Shown here: piece by piece, positions 54,140 through 63,602 of the stretch | How positions within the stretch are numbered: position 1 is the first letter of the stretch | How the letters are laid out: every line of letters begins with the position of its first letter | From: Clostridium gelidum | Lineage (GTDB): Bacteria; Bacillota; Clostridia; Clostridiales; Clostridiaceae | Reading direction: 5' to 3' | Length of the DNA: 64,000 bases | NCBI RefSeq assembly: GCF_019977655.1 | Contig: NZ_AP024849.1 | Coordinates: forward strand, 939,001-1,003,000 | Position numbers and translations under genes: made by a program | The notes under the pieces: model-generated | What the model was told of the DNA's origin: nothing | Seen by the model: the letters and a program-made list of their open reading frames with translations, nothing else | The model's database searches: none

Positions 54140-54775
54140 ATGAAAGTAAGAACAAAAAAAATTGTAGATATTTTGAAAGAAACATATCCTGATGCAAAAT
54201 GTGAATTAAATCACGAGACACCACTTCAATTACTTGTAGCTACAATATTATCAGCTCAAACAACAGACAAGAAAGTAAATGAAGTTACAAAAGATTTATT
54301 TAGAGATTATCCAGATTTAGATGCTTTTTTGACATTGAAAAGTGATGAACTTGAAGAAAGAATAAAGCAAATTGGATTATATAGAAATAAATCTAAAAAT
54401 TTAATACTCATGTTTAGGCAGCTCAAAGAAAAATTTAATGGAGAAGTTCCAAAGACTATGGAAGAGCTAATGTCACTTGCTGGAGCAGGTAGAAAAACAG
54501 CGAATGTTGTTTTATCTAATGCATTTAATGTGCAATCAATAGCTGTAGACACTCATGTGTTTAGAGTTTCCAATAGATTAGAACTTGCAAAATCAGAAAA
54601 TGTTTTAGACGTAGAGATGCAATTACGAGGAGAATTACCTAAGAAAGAGTGGACACTTATGCACCATCTTTTAATATTTCATGGGAGAAGATGTTGCATA
54701 GCTAGAAATCCCAAATGCGGGGAATGTCCTTTAAGTCAGTTATGTAGATATGAAAATAAGATTAAATTAAAGTAG
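54140..54775 (+). CDS. nth: Endonuclease III
   Basis: 211 aa from the ATG at 54140, preceded by AAGGAG; an in-frame ATG at 54110 lacks a site. The helix-hairpin-helix LAGAGRKTANVVLSN and catalytic Asp in VDTHVFRVSNRL are present, and the 4Fe-4S loop has four Cys in CIARNPKCGECPLSQLC. It removes oxidised pyrimidines and cleaves abasic sites. It is likely in one transcript with plsC. Confidence 0.96.
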   Translation: MKVRTKKIVDILKETYPDAKCELNHETPLQLLVATILSAQTTDKKVNEVTKDLFRDYPDLDAFLTLKSDELEERIKQIGLYRNKSKNLILMFRQLKEKFNGEVPKTMEELMSLAGAGRKTANVVLSNAFNVQSIAVDTHVFRVSNRLELAKSENVLDVEMQLRGELPKKEWTLMHHLLIFHGRRCCIARNPKCGECPLSQLCRYENKIKLK

Positions 54776-54810
54776 TTGAAATTATATGTAATAATAGGAA
54801 TTGATTAAAT

Positions 54811-54852
54811 GAGCCACAGTTAAGAGTATTTAAAGACTTAGTGGTTCTTTTA
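54811..54852 (+). terminator. Probable terminator after nth
   Basis: GAGCCAC pairs with GTGGTTC (one G-U pair) around a long loop, then TTTT follows. Weak but well placed. Confidence 0.45.
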
Positions 54853-54965
54853 ATGTTTCTATTAATTTATTAAAATGAATATAGGCTATAATAATAAAAC
54901 TAAATTAATAATTATTTAGAAGTGTTTATTATTAGCTAGAATTAAAAAATATTTGGAGGCAAGCT

Positions 54966-55871
54966 ATGAAAATTGGAGTTATAATGGGTGGTATTTCATC
55001 AGAAAGAGAAATATCATTAAAAAGTGGAAATTCTATAATTGAGAATATAGATAAGAAGAAGTATGAAGTGGTACAAGTTGTGATAGATAAAAAAGAAGAT
55101 ATAATAACTAAAACTAAAGGAATTGATTTTGCACTTTTAGCATTACATGGTCAATTTGGGGAAGATGGAAATGTTCAAGCAGTACTTCAAACACTCGGAA
55201 TACCATACTCTGGTTGTGGACCTTTAAGCAGTGCTATGTGTATGGACAAAGATGTATCCAAATCTATTTTAATTGCTGCTGGAATCAGAACTGCACCTTG
55301 GATTAATTTAAGAAAAAATGAGAATATAGATTTTAATGAAATAAATAAAATTGGATATCCCGTTGTAGTTAAGCCAACTCATGGTGGATCAAGTGTAGCT
55401 ACGTTCATTGTAAAAGAAGAAAAAGACATTGAAGACTGTGTAGCAGAGGCTTTCAAATGGGACAATGAAGTTATGATAGAAAAGTTTATAAAAGGTGATG
55501 AAATAACATGTCCTATTTATGGAGATAAAATGTTGCCAGTAATTGCTATAAAACCAAAATCAGAATTTTTTGACTTTGCTTCAAAATATCAAGATGGTGG
55601 AGCAGAAGAGATTGTAGTACAATTAGAAAAAAAATTGCATGAAGAAGTAGAAAAGTTGGCATTAGAAACCTATAAAGCACTAAAATGTGAAGTATATTCT
55701 AGAGTTGACATGATAGTTACAGAGCAAGGAATACCTTATATCTTAGAAGTAAACACACTTCCAGGTATGACTAAAAATAGTTTAATTCCTAAAAGTGCAG
55801 CAGCTTTAAATATAGTTTTTTCAAAGCTAATAGATATGATAATAGAAGACTCAATGAAAATAAGTAGATAA
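54966..55871 (+). CDS. ddl: D-alanine-D-alanine ligase
   Basis: 301 aa, ATP-grasp fold. It starts MKIGVIMGGISSEREISLKS. HGQFGEDGNVQ, PVVVKPTHGGSSVATFIV, the metal-ligand region EVYSRVDMIV and the C-terminal EVNTLPGMTKNSLIPKSAA are all present. It makes the D-Ala-D-Ala dipeptide of peptidoglycan precursors. It has its own leader and a terminator at 55904. Confidence 0.96.
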   Translation: MKIGVIMGGISSEREISLKSGNSIIENIDKKKYEVVQVVIDKKEDIITKTKGIDFALLALHGQFGEDGNVQAVLQTLGIPYSGCGPLSSAMCMDKDVSKSILIAAGIRTAPWINLRKNENIDFNEINKIGYPVVVKPTHGGSSVATFIVKEEKDIEDCVAEAFKWDNEVMIEKFIKGDEITCPIYGDKMLPVIAIKPKSEFFDFASKYQDGGAEEIVVQLEKKLHEEVEKLALETYKALKCEVYSRVDMIVTEQGIPYILEVNTLPGMTKNSLIPKSAAALNIVFSKLIDMIIEDSMKISR

Positions 55872-55903
55872 TATTAAGATATTATTATTAAATATAAAAA
55901 ATT

Positions 55904-55950
55904 AATCCTCATTGTTATAAATATTTATTTATGGCTATGAGGATTTTTCT
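55904..55950 (+). terminator. Terminator after ddl
   Basis: AATCCTCAT (55904-55912) pairs with ATGAGGATT (55937-55945), followed by TTTCTTATTTT. Confidence 0.8.
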
Positions 55951-55963
55951 TATTTTGAATAAG

Positions 55964-56179
55964 CAATTATAGATTCAATAATCACCAACTACTTTAAATC
56001 ACATGGATTAGATAGATATTTTATAGACTATAAAAATTCAATATATGTTGGAGATACTGAGTGGGATTTAAAAGAAGCATGACTTTTCCATATGGCAAAA
56101 AGATACTAGCATTGAAAATTTAGACAAGGCGAATTATAGTTGGTATAATTTTGTGGACAAACTAATACATAAAAGTTAA
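55964..56179 (+). pseudogene. Remnant of a HAD-family hydrolase gene
   Basis: One frame reads IIDSIITNYFKSHGLDRYF then YKNSIYVGDTEWDLKEA before a TGA. VGDTEWDLKEA is HAD motif IV. A shifted frame continues IWQKDTSIENLDKANYSWYN and ends at 56179. There is no start codon, and the N-terminal motif I is absent. It is the frameshifted C-terminal end of a phosphoglycolate-phosphatase-like gene. Confidence 0.75.
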
Positions 56180-56237
56180 AGTCAGTAAGTGTTAAGTAAG
56201 AATATTATATATAAAAGGTTGAGGGGAAGAGATTACA

Positions 56238-57254
56238 TTGTTAGAAATAAAAAATTTATATAAAAAGCAAAATGATAATTTAATAAATAATATTAATTTC
56301 AAAGTTGAAAAAGGAAATTTAGTAAGTATAGAATCTAGTAGCGAACTTAGCGATGTATTAATTAAACTTATATTAGATAAAGAAATACTAGGGACAGGTG
56401 AAATATACATAGAGGATATAAAGCATAGTGAGTATATAAAGAAAAATAAAAAAAGTATTGGCGTAGTATTTAGGGATGAAGGTTTTTATGAGAGACTTAC
56501 AGTAGATGAGTATATGAAATATTATAGTGACATAATTAATTCTAAGGTTAATTATAAAGATATAATGCTAAAATTCTCCTTATTAGATATTGCTAATAAA
56601 AAAATAAAAACTTTAAATTATTCTAAAAGAAAAATGCTTGCTTTTGCTAGGGAGATATTGAAAGAACCTAAACTACTAATATGTCAGGATCCAATATTTA
56701 ATATGGATAAAGAGGGGATAAGAATAATACTGGAGAATATTGAAGAATTATGTTCTAAAGGAACAGCAGTATTAAGTATTTCCATGTCCTTTAAGGACAC
56801 AATGTTAATTGGAGGAAAAACTTATATTATTGATGAAAATGGATTGAAAGAAAATGAAGATAAAAAAGATGATGAGCGTAGTGAATTAAATTATAAAGAA
56901 GAAAAAGATTATCTACATAGAATTCAAAAAATTCCAGCAAAACTAGAAGAAAGAATTTTATTATTTGATCCTATAGAAATAGATTATATAGAAAGTGAAG
57001 CTGGAATAAGTAACTTAAATATAAGGGGAGAAAAGTTTCCTTGTATGATGACACTCACAGAACTTGAAAATAATTTAGAATGTTTTGGTTTCTTTAGATG
57101 TCATAGATCTTACATTGTAAATCTTCAAAAAGTAAGGGAAGTAATAACCTGGACAAGAAATAGTTATAGTTTAACATTAGATGATAAGCAAAAAAGTTCT
57201 ATCCCACTCTCTAAGGGAAAATTAGCTGAATTGAAGGATATTTTAAAAATATAA
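56238..57254 (+). CDS. Inactive ABC ATPase domain fused to a LytTR DNA-binding domain
   Basis: 338 aa, TTG start after GAGGGGAAGAG. Residues 1-210 follow the ABC ATPase fold, but Walker A is gone (VSIESSSELSDVLIKLI where GPxGxGKST is expected), the signature is NYSKRKMLAFA and Walker B ends LLICQDPIFNMD, so ATP hydrolysis is unlikely. Residues about 235-338 form a LytTR domain (IEIDYIESEAGISNLNIRG, GFFRCHRSYIVNLQKVREV). It is probably a regulator of the ABC-2 transporter encoded next, sensing it through the dead ATPase domain. That link is inference. Confidence 0.88.
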   Translation: MLEIKNLYKKQNDNLINNINFKVEKGNLVSIESSSELSDVLIKLILDKEILGTGEIYIEDIKHSEYIKKNKKSIGVVFRDEGFYERLTVDEYMKYYSDIINSKVNYKDIMLKFSLLDIANKKIKTLNYSKRKMLAFAREILKEPKLLICQDPIFNMDKEGIRIILENIEELCSKGTAVLSISMSFKDTMLIGGKTYIIDENGLKENEDKKDDERSELNYKEEKDYLHRIQKIPAKLEERILLFDPIEIDYIESEAGISNLNIRGEKFPCMMTLTELENNLECFGFFRCHRSYIVNLQKVREVITWTRNSYSLTLDDKQKSSIPLSKGKLAELKDILKI

Positions 57255-57530
57255 GTGTTTCATTTAGCACGATATATACTCCATTCAGAAGAAGATATGA
57301 TTATAATGCATTAGAGCTGCATTGTTTCAGGGTATTTATTGCACCATTTAACATTATTTTTACTCCTTTCATGGTATTTTTGTAGTTAGCTCCTTTGAAA
57401 TATATGATAATTATATTGTTGAAGCAACTAAAACAATATATTGAATTTATATGAGCGGTATGTTTATTTAGAAAAGTAGATATTGTTCTAGTAAATGTCA
57501 TAACAAGATTCTAAAAGGAGGAAAACAATT

Positions 57531-58376
57531 TTGGAAAATATAATTTCTATGAAAAAAGTGCGAAAAGATTTTAATAAAAGTACAGTAGTAAAAAATTTGA
57601 ACATTGATATTAAAGAAGGAGAAATTTTTGGATTTTTAGGTCCAAGTGGAGCAGGAAAAACAACTACGATAAAGATTCTTACATCACAATTAATACCTAC
57701 CAGTGGACAAGTGATGGTTCTTGGAAAGGAAATATATGTTGAAGAAAGCAAGGTTCTTAGGAATATTGGTGTACTTACTGATAATAGCGGTTTGTATGAA
57801 AGGCTTACAGTTAAAGACAATCTCATGTTATTTGCTAATATTAATAAATTGCATGAAAAGGATGTTGATTATGTACTTGAAAATATGAAGATGCTAGATT
57901 TCAAAAATAAGATCGTAAAGAAATTATCAAAGGGAATGAAGCAAAGAGTAATGCTTGCAATAGCTGTGCTTCATAAACCAAAACTATTATTCTTAGATGA
58001 ACCAACTTCAGCGTTAGATCCTGGAACAACTTTAGAAATTCATAGGTTTCTTAGAAAACTCAACAAAGAAGGTACTACTATATTTTTAACTACACATAAT
58101 ATGGATGAAGCTGATAAACTTTGTGATAGAGTAGCCTTTTTAAATGAAGGAGAAATAGTTGAGATTGGAAATCCAGAAGCTCTAAAATTAAAATATGCAG
58201 GTGACGATATACAAGTTAAATTAAAAAGTGAAAATAATTCAGTTATTGTAAAAAACAATAAAGAAGGTGCAGAAAAAATTGAGAGTTGGATGAAACAAGG
58301 ACAAGTTTTATCGATACACTCTATGGAACCGAATTTAGAAGAAATATTTCTGCATTTAACAGGGAGGGAACTATAA
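57531..58376 (+). CDS. ABC-2 type transporter ATPase
   Basis: 281 aa, TTG start after AGGAGG. All motifs are intact: Walker A GPSGAGKTT, signature KLSKGMKQRVMLA, Walker B LLFLDEPTSALDP, and the switch His in LTTHNMDEAD. A C-terminal extension of about 60 residues is typical of drug or bacteriocin exporters. Its stop overlaps the permease start (TAATG). Its N-terminal half is recognisably similar in layout to the inactive ATPase domain upstream. Confidence 0.93.
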   Translation: MENIISMKKVRKDFNKSTVVKNLNIDIKEGEIFGFLGPSGAGKTTTIKILTSQLIPTSGQVMVLGKEIYVEESKVLRNIGVLTDNSGLYERLTVKDNLMLFANINKLHEKDVDYVLENMKMLDFKNKIVKKLSKGMKQRVMLAIAVLHKPKLLFLDEPTSALDPGTTLEIHRFLRKLNKEGTTIFLTTHNMDEADKLCDRVAFLNEGEIVEIGNPEALKLKYAGDDIQVKLKSENNSVIVKNNKEGAEKIESWMKQGQVLSIHSMEPNLEEIFLHLTGREL

Positions 58377-59092
58377 TGGATTTTTCAATAAGAAGAGTTA
58401 ATGCATTATTTAAGAAAGAAGCAAAGGACTTATCAAGAAATATTAATGTGTTATTTATGTGTGTACTTCCAATAATGCTGTGTTTCATGTATTCAAAGCT
58501 TTTTGGAGGTTCTCAAGAGGGTAAATTATTTATTTTAAATGTGTGCTTAAATATGAATTTTGTACTAGTGCCAGGGTTCATAACTGCAATGATAATAGCA
58601 GAGGAAAAGGAAAAAAACACATTGAGAACATTAATGTTAGCAGCAGTTTCACCATTAGAATTTTTAGTTGGAAAAGCTATGATAATATTATTAATTTCAC
58701 TTGGAACTAATATATTAATGTTTTTTATTATGGGGATGGGGCTTTTATATTTAGGATGGTTTATTATTGTAACAATTTTAGTAGTTATATCTATGATGGA
58801 ATTTGGAGCAGTAGTAGGAATTATATCAGAAAATCAAATGAGTACAGGGACTATTGGAATGCCTATTTTTATGATTTTTTTAATGATACCTTTTTTTATA
58901 AGAATAAATGATGTTTTTAGAAGGATAGCTGAACTTTTACCAAATTATAATGCAGAAATATTAATGAATAGAATTTTTACTAATGAAGCTATTGGAATAA
59001 ACTTTGCTTATAATATAGCAGTGATTTTAGCATGGATAATAATAGGAGCAGGAGTTTTTACTTGGATTTATAGTAAGAAAAAATTAGACTAG
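58376..59092 (+). CDS. ABC-2 type transporter permease
   Basis: 238 aa from the ATG at 58376; an out-of-place upstream start at 58286 lies inside the ATPase gene. Six membrane segments are visible, with the ABC-2 feature EEKEKNTLRTLMLAAVSPLE between segments 2 and 3. It exports an unknown substrate, perhaps a drug, lipid or peptide, with the ATPase encoded just before. The LytTR-fusion gene 1.1 kb upstream is the probable regulator. Confidence 0.9.
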   Translation: MDFSIRRVNALFKKEAKDLSRNINVLFMCVLPIMLCFMYSKLFGGSQEGKLFILNVCLNMNFVLVPGFITAMIIAEEKEKNTLRTLMLAAVSPLEFLVGKAMIILLISLGTNILMFFIMGMGLLYLGWFIIVTILVVISMMEFGAVVGIISENQMSTGTIGMPIFMIFLMIPFFIRINDVFRRIAELLPNYNAEILMNRIFTNEAIGINFAYNIAVILAWIIIGAGVFTWIYSKKKLD

Positions 59093-59162
59093 GAACATAG
59101 GTCATATTCAATTTTGCTTAAGAATATCATTTGTTTTATTAAAAGAATTAAGGTGGCGTGTT

Positions 59163-59510
59163 ATGGATATTGAAAAACTTATTGAAGAATTTGCAATGGC
59201 ATTTGCAAAAGTTCTTTTTAATAAAGAAGAAAAAAAGAGTGAAAAGATTAATATTGACCAAATTAGTTCAACAGATATATTCAAAATAATTTTCAATAAA
59301 TCATTTCATAGGGGAGATTATAGTAAAGCAGAAGATTTAATTTTTCATGAGTTAGAAAACAATAATTCAACTGAAGTATATGAAGTTGCAAGTGAATTTT
59401 ATAATACATTGCTCAAAAAAAGTGATGAAGAATTGAATAAAAGGAATTTCCCAAGAAAAGAAATTTATCAAGGATTAGATGATATAAAAAGGTTTAAAAT
59501 TAATTTATAG
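59163..59510 (+). CDS. Hypothetical protein, 115 aa (possibly DUF6483-like)
   Basis: AAGGTGGCG precedes the ATG. The protein starts MDIEKLIEEFAMAFAKVLFN and contains a helical-repeat-like middle (SFHRGDYSKAEDLIFHELEN). It is all-helical by eye. The similarity to DUF6483-type clostridial proteins is a recollection of pattern, not a search result. Confidence 0.65.
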   Translation: MDIEKLIEEFAMAFAKVLFNKEEKKSEKINIDQISSTDIFKIIFNKSFHRGDYSKAEDLIFHELENNNSTEVYEVASEFYNTLLKKSDEELNKRNFPRKEIYQGLDDIKRFKINL

Positions 59511-59570
59511 GTCTACCGAATTATTTTAATGAAGTTAAATCGGGATTTCCATCAGCAATATATGGAATGA

Positions 59571-59612
59571 ATAAGAGGGAGAGTCTCAAAATTGGGACTC
59601 TCCCTCTTATTT
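59571..59612. terminator. Bidirectional terminator
   Basis: A 16-bp perfect stem, AATAAGAGGGAGAGTC (59571-59586) with 59597-59612, separates the hypothetical gene from the Fur-family gene. Confidence 0.9.
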
Positions 59613-59622
59613 ATTTACAATG

Positions 59623-60036
59623 TTATTGTTTCTTTTTACAATCTTTACAGACACCTTTCATGACTAAGTCATGATCTGTAAGCGTAAAACCAGTTGAATT
59701 TTGAACCATTTCTTGAATTTGGAGCATAGGGCATGGAATTTCAACTTCCTTATGGCAAATATCACATTCTAAATGATGCCTATGTGTTTCACCTTTAATT
59801 TTATATGAAAATACTCCATCATTAAGAGTTATTTTTTCTGTAATTTCTTTTTCTTCAAACAATTCCAATGTTCTATAAATGGTACTTAAATTAATATTTA
59901 TGTTATTGTCTCTATAAATTTGATATATTTTTTCAGCAGATAAACTGTTCTCTGAATTTGTTAATATATTTAAGATTTCTATTCTTCCTTTAGTAATTTT
60001 AAGTGCCTTTTCTTTTAGAATTTCTTTTGGTTCCAT
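59623..60036 (-). CDS. Fur-family metal-dependent regulator
   Basis: 137 aa from the ATG at 60036, 9 nt after AGGGG; upstream TTG and ATG codons are alternatives. The winged HTH includes LSAEKIYQIYRDNNININLS and TIYRTLELFEE. The metal sites show HRHHLECDICHKEVEIPCP and a C-terminal VCKDCKK, i.e. the structural zinc Cys pairs. Fur, Zur, PerR and Mur cannot be separated by eye. The neighbouring MntP-like exporter gene on the same strand hints at manganese or a related metal. Confidence 0.88.
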   Translation of the reverse strand: MEPKEILKEKALKITKGRIEILNILTNSENSLSAEKIYQIYRDNNININLSTIYRTLELFEEKEITEKITLNDGVFSYKIKGETHRHHLECDICHKEVEIPCPMLQIQEMVQNSTGFTLTDHDLVMKGVCKDCKKKQ

Positions 60037-60094
60037 TTTCATATCCCCTAACAACTAAATATTAAATATATTATATCACATACAGACAATTTTA

Positions 60095-60646
60095 TTAAAA
60101 AAATATCATCTTAAATCCCAAAAATATGAGTGCAATACCCGCGAAAAAGTTTGCATATGTCGTTACAAATTTTATCTTTTTTATATATCTACAAATAAAA
60201 AAACCTAAGGTACAAATAAAAAGTGTTATTAGTCCAACTAAAACTGAATTAACAAAAAGTAATAAGTTACTACAAACTTGATGAAATGCAGTAAAGCCAA
60301 TGACTAAAGCATCTATGCTAACTGATATTCCAAGTATTACACAGGTTCTATTTTTTATTAGGAGTTCCTTTTCCCTTTGCTTAAAGCCATCTATTATAAT
60401 AAGTATTCCTACAATTTCTATAATTATTCCACCAGCAATAGAAGAGATATTAGTAATATACGTGTCGAATAAATATCCTAAACTTCCACCAGCATATGTA
60501 AATAAAAATTGAAAAAATGCAAAAGATAGTACAAATTTTAGTTTATGTTCTTTCTTAAGTATTGGGTTTATTCCAATGCCTAAGGTTACTCCAAAAGCAT
60601 CCATGGCTAATGCGATTCCTATTATTACAACATCATATAAATTCAT
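60095..60646 (-). CDS. mntP: MntP-like manganese efflux protein
   Basis: 183 aa with six membrane segments. The two inverted DUF204/MntP repeats each have the Asp-containing motif: IALAMDAFGVTLGIG and LGISVSIDALVIGFTA. Family members export Mn2+. It is transcribed ahead of the Fur-family gene, 58 bp away on the same strand, and divergent from the phosphofructokinase gene. Confidence 0.85.
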   Translation of the reverse strand: MNLYDVVIIGIALAMDAFGVTLGIGINPILKKEHKLKFVLSFAFFQFLFTYAGGSLGYLFDTYITNISSIAGGIIIEIVGILIIIDGFKQREKELLIKNRTCVILGISVSIDALVIGFTAFHQVCSNLLLFVNSVLVGLITLFICTLGFFICRYIKKIKFVTTYANFFAGIALIFLGFKMIFF

Positions 60647-60835
60647 ATTCTTTTCACCTCTAAAGATTAAACTTATTTTATTATAATTAAAGTTTTCTTA
60701 AATATATGCAAAAAAAACTTAAAAAAGTCTTTATTAAATACTTTTTTTATTGTATATTAATAAATAGCATATTACTATGGTTGAATAGTATATCACATAT
60801 AAGGTGTTTAGTATAACAAACAAGGAGGAAATTTC

Positions 60836-62053
60836 ATGTCAAATTGTATAATAGCCCAATCAGGAGGTCCAACATCGGTAATTAATTCCAGTGTAGTAGG
60901 ACTTTTAAATGCCAATAAGGAGCTAAAGACTTTTGAAAAAGTATATGGTGGTTTAAATGGTATTGAAGGCATATTAAATAAAAACATAATTGATTTATCA
61001 TTGATTTCGGATGAAGAGATAAATCAATTTAGATTTACTCCCTCTTCTGGACTTGGATCGTGTAGATATAAATTAAAAGATATAGATTCTTGTAGCCAGG
61101 AATATGAAAATTTAATAAATATTCTTAGAGAATATGATATAACAACATTTTTTTATGTTGGTGGAAATGATTCTATGGATACTATTGCAAAGCTTTCAAA
61201 ATATGCAAAGCTTAATAATATTGATATAACATTTATGGGTATTCCTAAAACTATAGATAATGATTTGAAATTTACTGACCATACTCCTGGCTTTGGTAGT
61301 GCAGCGAAATTTATAGGAACAACAGCACTTGAAACATATTTAGATGCCTCGGTTTATATCAACAATGGAATATTTATTTTAGAAACTATGGGAAGAGATA
61401 CTGGATGGCTTGCAGCTTCAGCTTGTCTTGCAAAACTTGATAATAAGCCAGTAGTAGATTTCATTTACCTTCCAGAAGTAGCATTTAATAAAGAAAAATT
61501 TATAAAAGATGTTAAACAAAAATTTAAAGAACAAAATAAAGTTTACATAATAGTTTCAGAGGGAATAAGAGATCAAAATGGAAAGTTTGTTTCTGAATTT
61601 CAGTGTGTATCTGAAGATAAATTTGGACATGCACAACTAGGTGGCGTTTCGAATTATTTAAGAATGTTAATCCTAAAAGAGGGTTTTACAAATAGAGTTA
61701 AAGCCTTAGAACTTGGAATTCTTCAACGTTGTGCAATGCATTGTGCTTCAGATACTGACTTAAAAGAAGCTTACAATGTTGGAAAAATGGCTTTGAAATA
61801 TGCATCTGTTGGTCAAACTGGTAAAATGGTTAATATTAATAGAGAATGTAATGAACCTTATGAAGTTGTATATTCTGTTGTTGATGCTGACAAAATAGCT
61901 AATAATGTGAGATATTTTCCTACAGAATGGATTAATTCAGAAGGCAATTTTGTAACAGACGATGCATATTCTTATTTTGAACCATTAATAAAGGATCTTC
62001 CTACTTTAACTTTTGAAGGAAATCTTCCGAAGTATAAAGTATTTAATCAATAA
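60836..62053 (+). CDS. Phosphofructokinase, probably pyrophosphate-dependent
   Basis: 405 aa with AAGGAGG. It has the PFK fold (IAQSGGPTSVINSSVVGL) with GGNDSMDT in place of the GGDGS of ATP-dependent enzymes, and PKTIDND with Lys rather than Gly before TIDND. Both features mark PPi-dependent phosphofructokinases. MGRDTGWLAASACLA binds fructose-6-phosphate. It would interconvert fructose-6-phosphate and fructose-1,6-bisphosphate reversibly with PPi. Cofactor use is inferred from motifs. Confidence 0.85.
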   Translation: MSNCIIAQSGGPTSVINSSVVGLLNANKELKTFEKVYGGLNGIEGILNKNIIDLSLISDEEINQFRFTPSSGLGSCRYKLKDIDSCSQEYENLINILREYDITTFFYVGGNDSMDTIAKLSKYAKLNNIDITFMGIPKTIDNDLKFTDHTPGFGSAAKFIGTTALETYLDASVYINNGIFILETMGRDTGWLAASACLAKLDNKPVVDFIYLPEVAFNKEKFIKDVKQKFKEQNKVYIIVSEGIRDQNGKFVSEFQCVSEDKFGHAQLGGVSNYLRMLILKEGFTNRVKALELGILQRCAMHCASDTDLKEAYNVGKMALKYASVGQTGKMVNINRECNEPYEVVYSVVDADKIANNVRYFPTEWINSEGNFVTDDAYSYFEPLIKDLPTLTFEGNLPKYKVFNQ

Positions 62054-62065
62054 TTTTAATTGAAA

Positions 62066-62102
62066 TGGAATGTAATGAAACTTTAATATTCATTACATTC
62101 CA
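62066..62102 (+). terminator. Hairpin after the phosphofructokinase gene
   Basis: A 14-bp perfect stem, TGGAATGTAATGAA (62066-62079) with 62089-62102. The following bases are A/T-rich but not a pure T-tract. Confidence 0.65.
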
Positions 62103-62197
62103 TAAAATAATTAATAGCATTTTTAATAAAGTCAGAGCTGAAATAATTATAATTAGATAATTTTCATTGCTCATTGTCAATTTAAAATAAAAAGGTA

Positions 62198-63502
62198 TTA
62201 TTTGATTTTTCCGAGGCTAATATCTTCCAATACATTTAAAAACATATTAACTTCATCAATTGAATTATATAGTGCAAAGCTTACTCTTACCATTCCTAAC
62301 ATTTTTTTTGTGGGATTATCAAGAAATTCTTTAGATTCTTGTTCACTTACATTCATAAGTCTTCGGCAATAAGGATGAGCACAAAACCACCCATGTCTTA
62401 CAGAAATCCCTTTCTTTTTAGCTAAAATGTCGGCGACATCATGATGATACATATTTTCTATATTAAAAGTTGTAATTCCAAGTCTATCACTTATATTTTG
62501 TGTATCACCATAGTTTATTATTTTGGGAATACTCTTGAATCCATTTAAAGTATGGGTCAAAAGTATATTTTCTTGTTTTTCAATATAATCATATCCAATA
62601 GTATTTATAACCCTCAGTGAATTAATCAAGGCCATTATTCCTAAAAAGTTTTGTGTTCCGGCCTCATTTCTTTCTGGTGGAGGAAGGTATGTGATTTCAT
62701 TATCAAGAACTAACTCAACAGTACCACCACCTAAATAATCTGGATTTGAATTTGCAAAATCTTCTTTTAATCCAATTATCACTCCAACTCCAAAAGGAGA
62801 ATAAATTTTGTGGGATGAAAATACCAAAAAATCGATTTGTTCATCATCTGTATTTCCACTAATATTAATTCTTCTATGTGGCACAAGTTGTGCACCATCT
62901 ACAATTAATTTAGCATCATACTTATGAACTAGTTTAGCTATAAAATGAATATCATTAATATAACCTGTTACATTAGAGGCTCCCGTAAGAGATACATACT
63001 TTACCCTACCGTAATTCTTCTTTAGTTTTTCTTCTAATTCTGCAATTATAAGCCTGCCATTTTCATCCACTTCAATATATTCAACTTTTGCTCTATTTCT
63101 CCATGGTAAATCGTTTGAGTGATGCTCCATTCTTGAAGTTAATATTATTTCATTTGGTTGTTTTATAAGAGTTTTTGCTAATTTATTTATGCCTTCAGTA
63201 GTATTATTAACATAAATAACAACATATTTTTCTTTATCTTTTATATTAAAAAAATCCATCAAAAAATTTTTAGATTCTTTATACAAATCAGTAGTTATTT
63301 CTGCTTTTTGACCTGTACCCCTTCCTATAGAAGCATAAGTATTACTTAACTTTTCAATATACTCAATACTTGACTTAATAGGTGGAGTTGTAGCTGCATT
63401 ATCAAAGTTTATTCCATCTATGCAATGACCATTTGAATCACAAACTTTTTCATCTAATCCAATAAATAAGTCTTTGATGTTTTTTTCCTTTTCTATCTTC
63501 AT
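62198..63502 (-). CDS. Class V aminotransferase / cysteine desulfurase-like enzyme
   Basis: 434 aa from the ATG at 63502, about 6 nt after GGAGGAG; upstream in-frame codons overlap that site. PLP motifs are NFDNAATTPPI at the N-terminus, TSRMEHHSNDLPWR with the PLP-stacking His, VDGAQLVPHR, and the Schiff-base lysine in FSSHKIYSPFG. SufS-type enzymes use a Cys near the C-terminus; here WFCAHPYCRRLM is the candidate. It may mobilise sulfur or act on another amino acid. It lies apart from any suf or isc genes in this window. Confidence 0.85.
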   Translation of the reverse strand: MKIEKEKNIKDLFIGLDEKVCDSNGHCIDGINFDNAATTPPIKSSIEYIEKLSNTYASIGRGTGQKAEITTDLYKESKNFLMDFFNIKDKEKYVVIYVNNTTEGINKLAKTLIKQPNEIILTSRMEHHSNDLPWRNRAKVEYIEVDENGRLIIAELEEKLKKNYGRVKYVSLTGASNVTGYINDIHFIAKLVHKYDAKLIVDGAQLVPHRRINISGNTDDEQIDFLVFSSHKIYSPFGVGVIIGLKEDFANSNPDYLGGGTVELVLDNEITYLPPPERNEAGTQNFLGIMALINSLRVINTIGYDYIEKQENILLTHTLNGFKSIPKIINYGDTQNISDRLGITTFNIENMYHHDVADILAKKKGISVRHGWFCAHPYCRRLMNVSEQESKEFLDNPTKKMLGMVRVSFALYNSIDEVNMFLNVLEDISLGKIK

Positions 63503-63602
63503 ATGCATCTCCTCCAATATATATATTATTCCTAGAAGATATTTATTGTTCCATTATAAGTGATAAGTGAGAGTCCAAATTTATATTTGGGTACTCGAAC
63601 TT

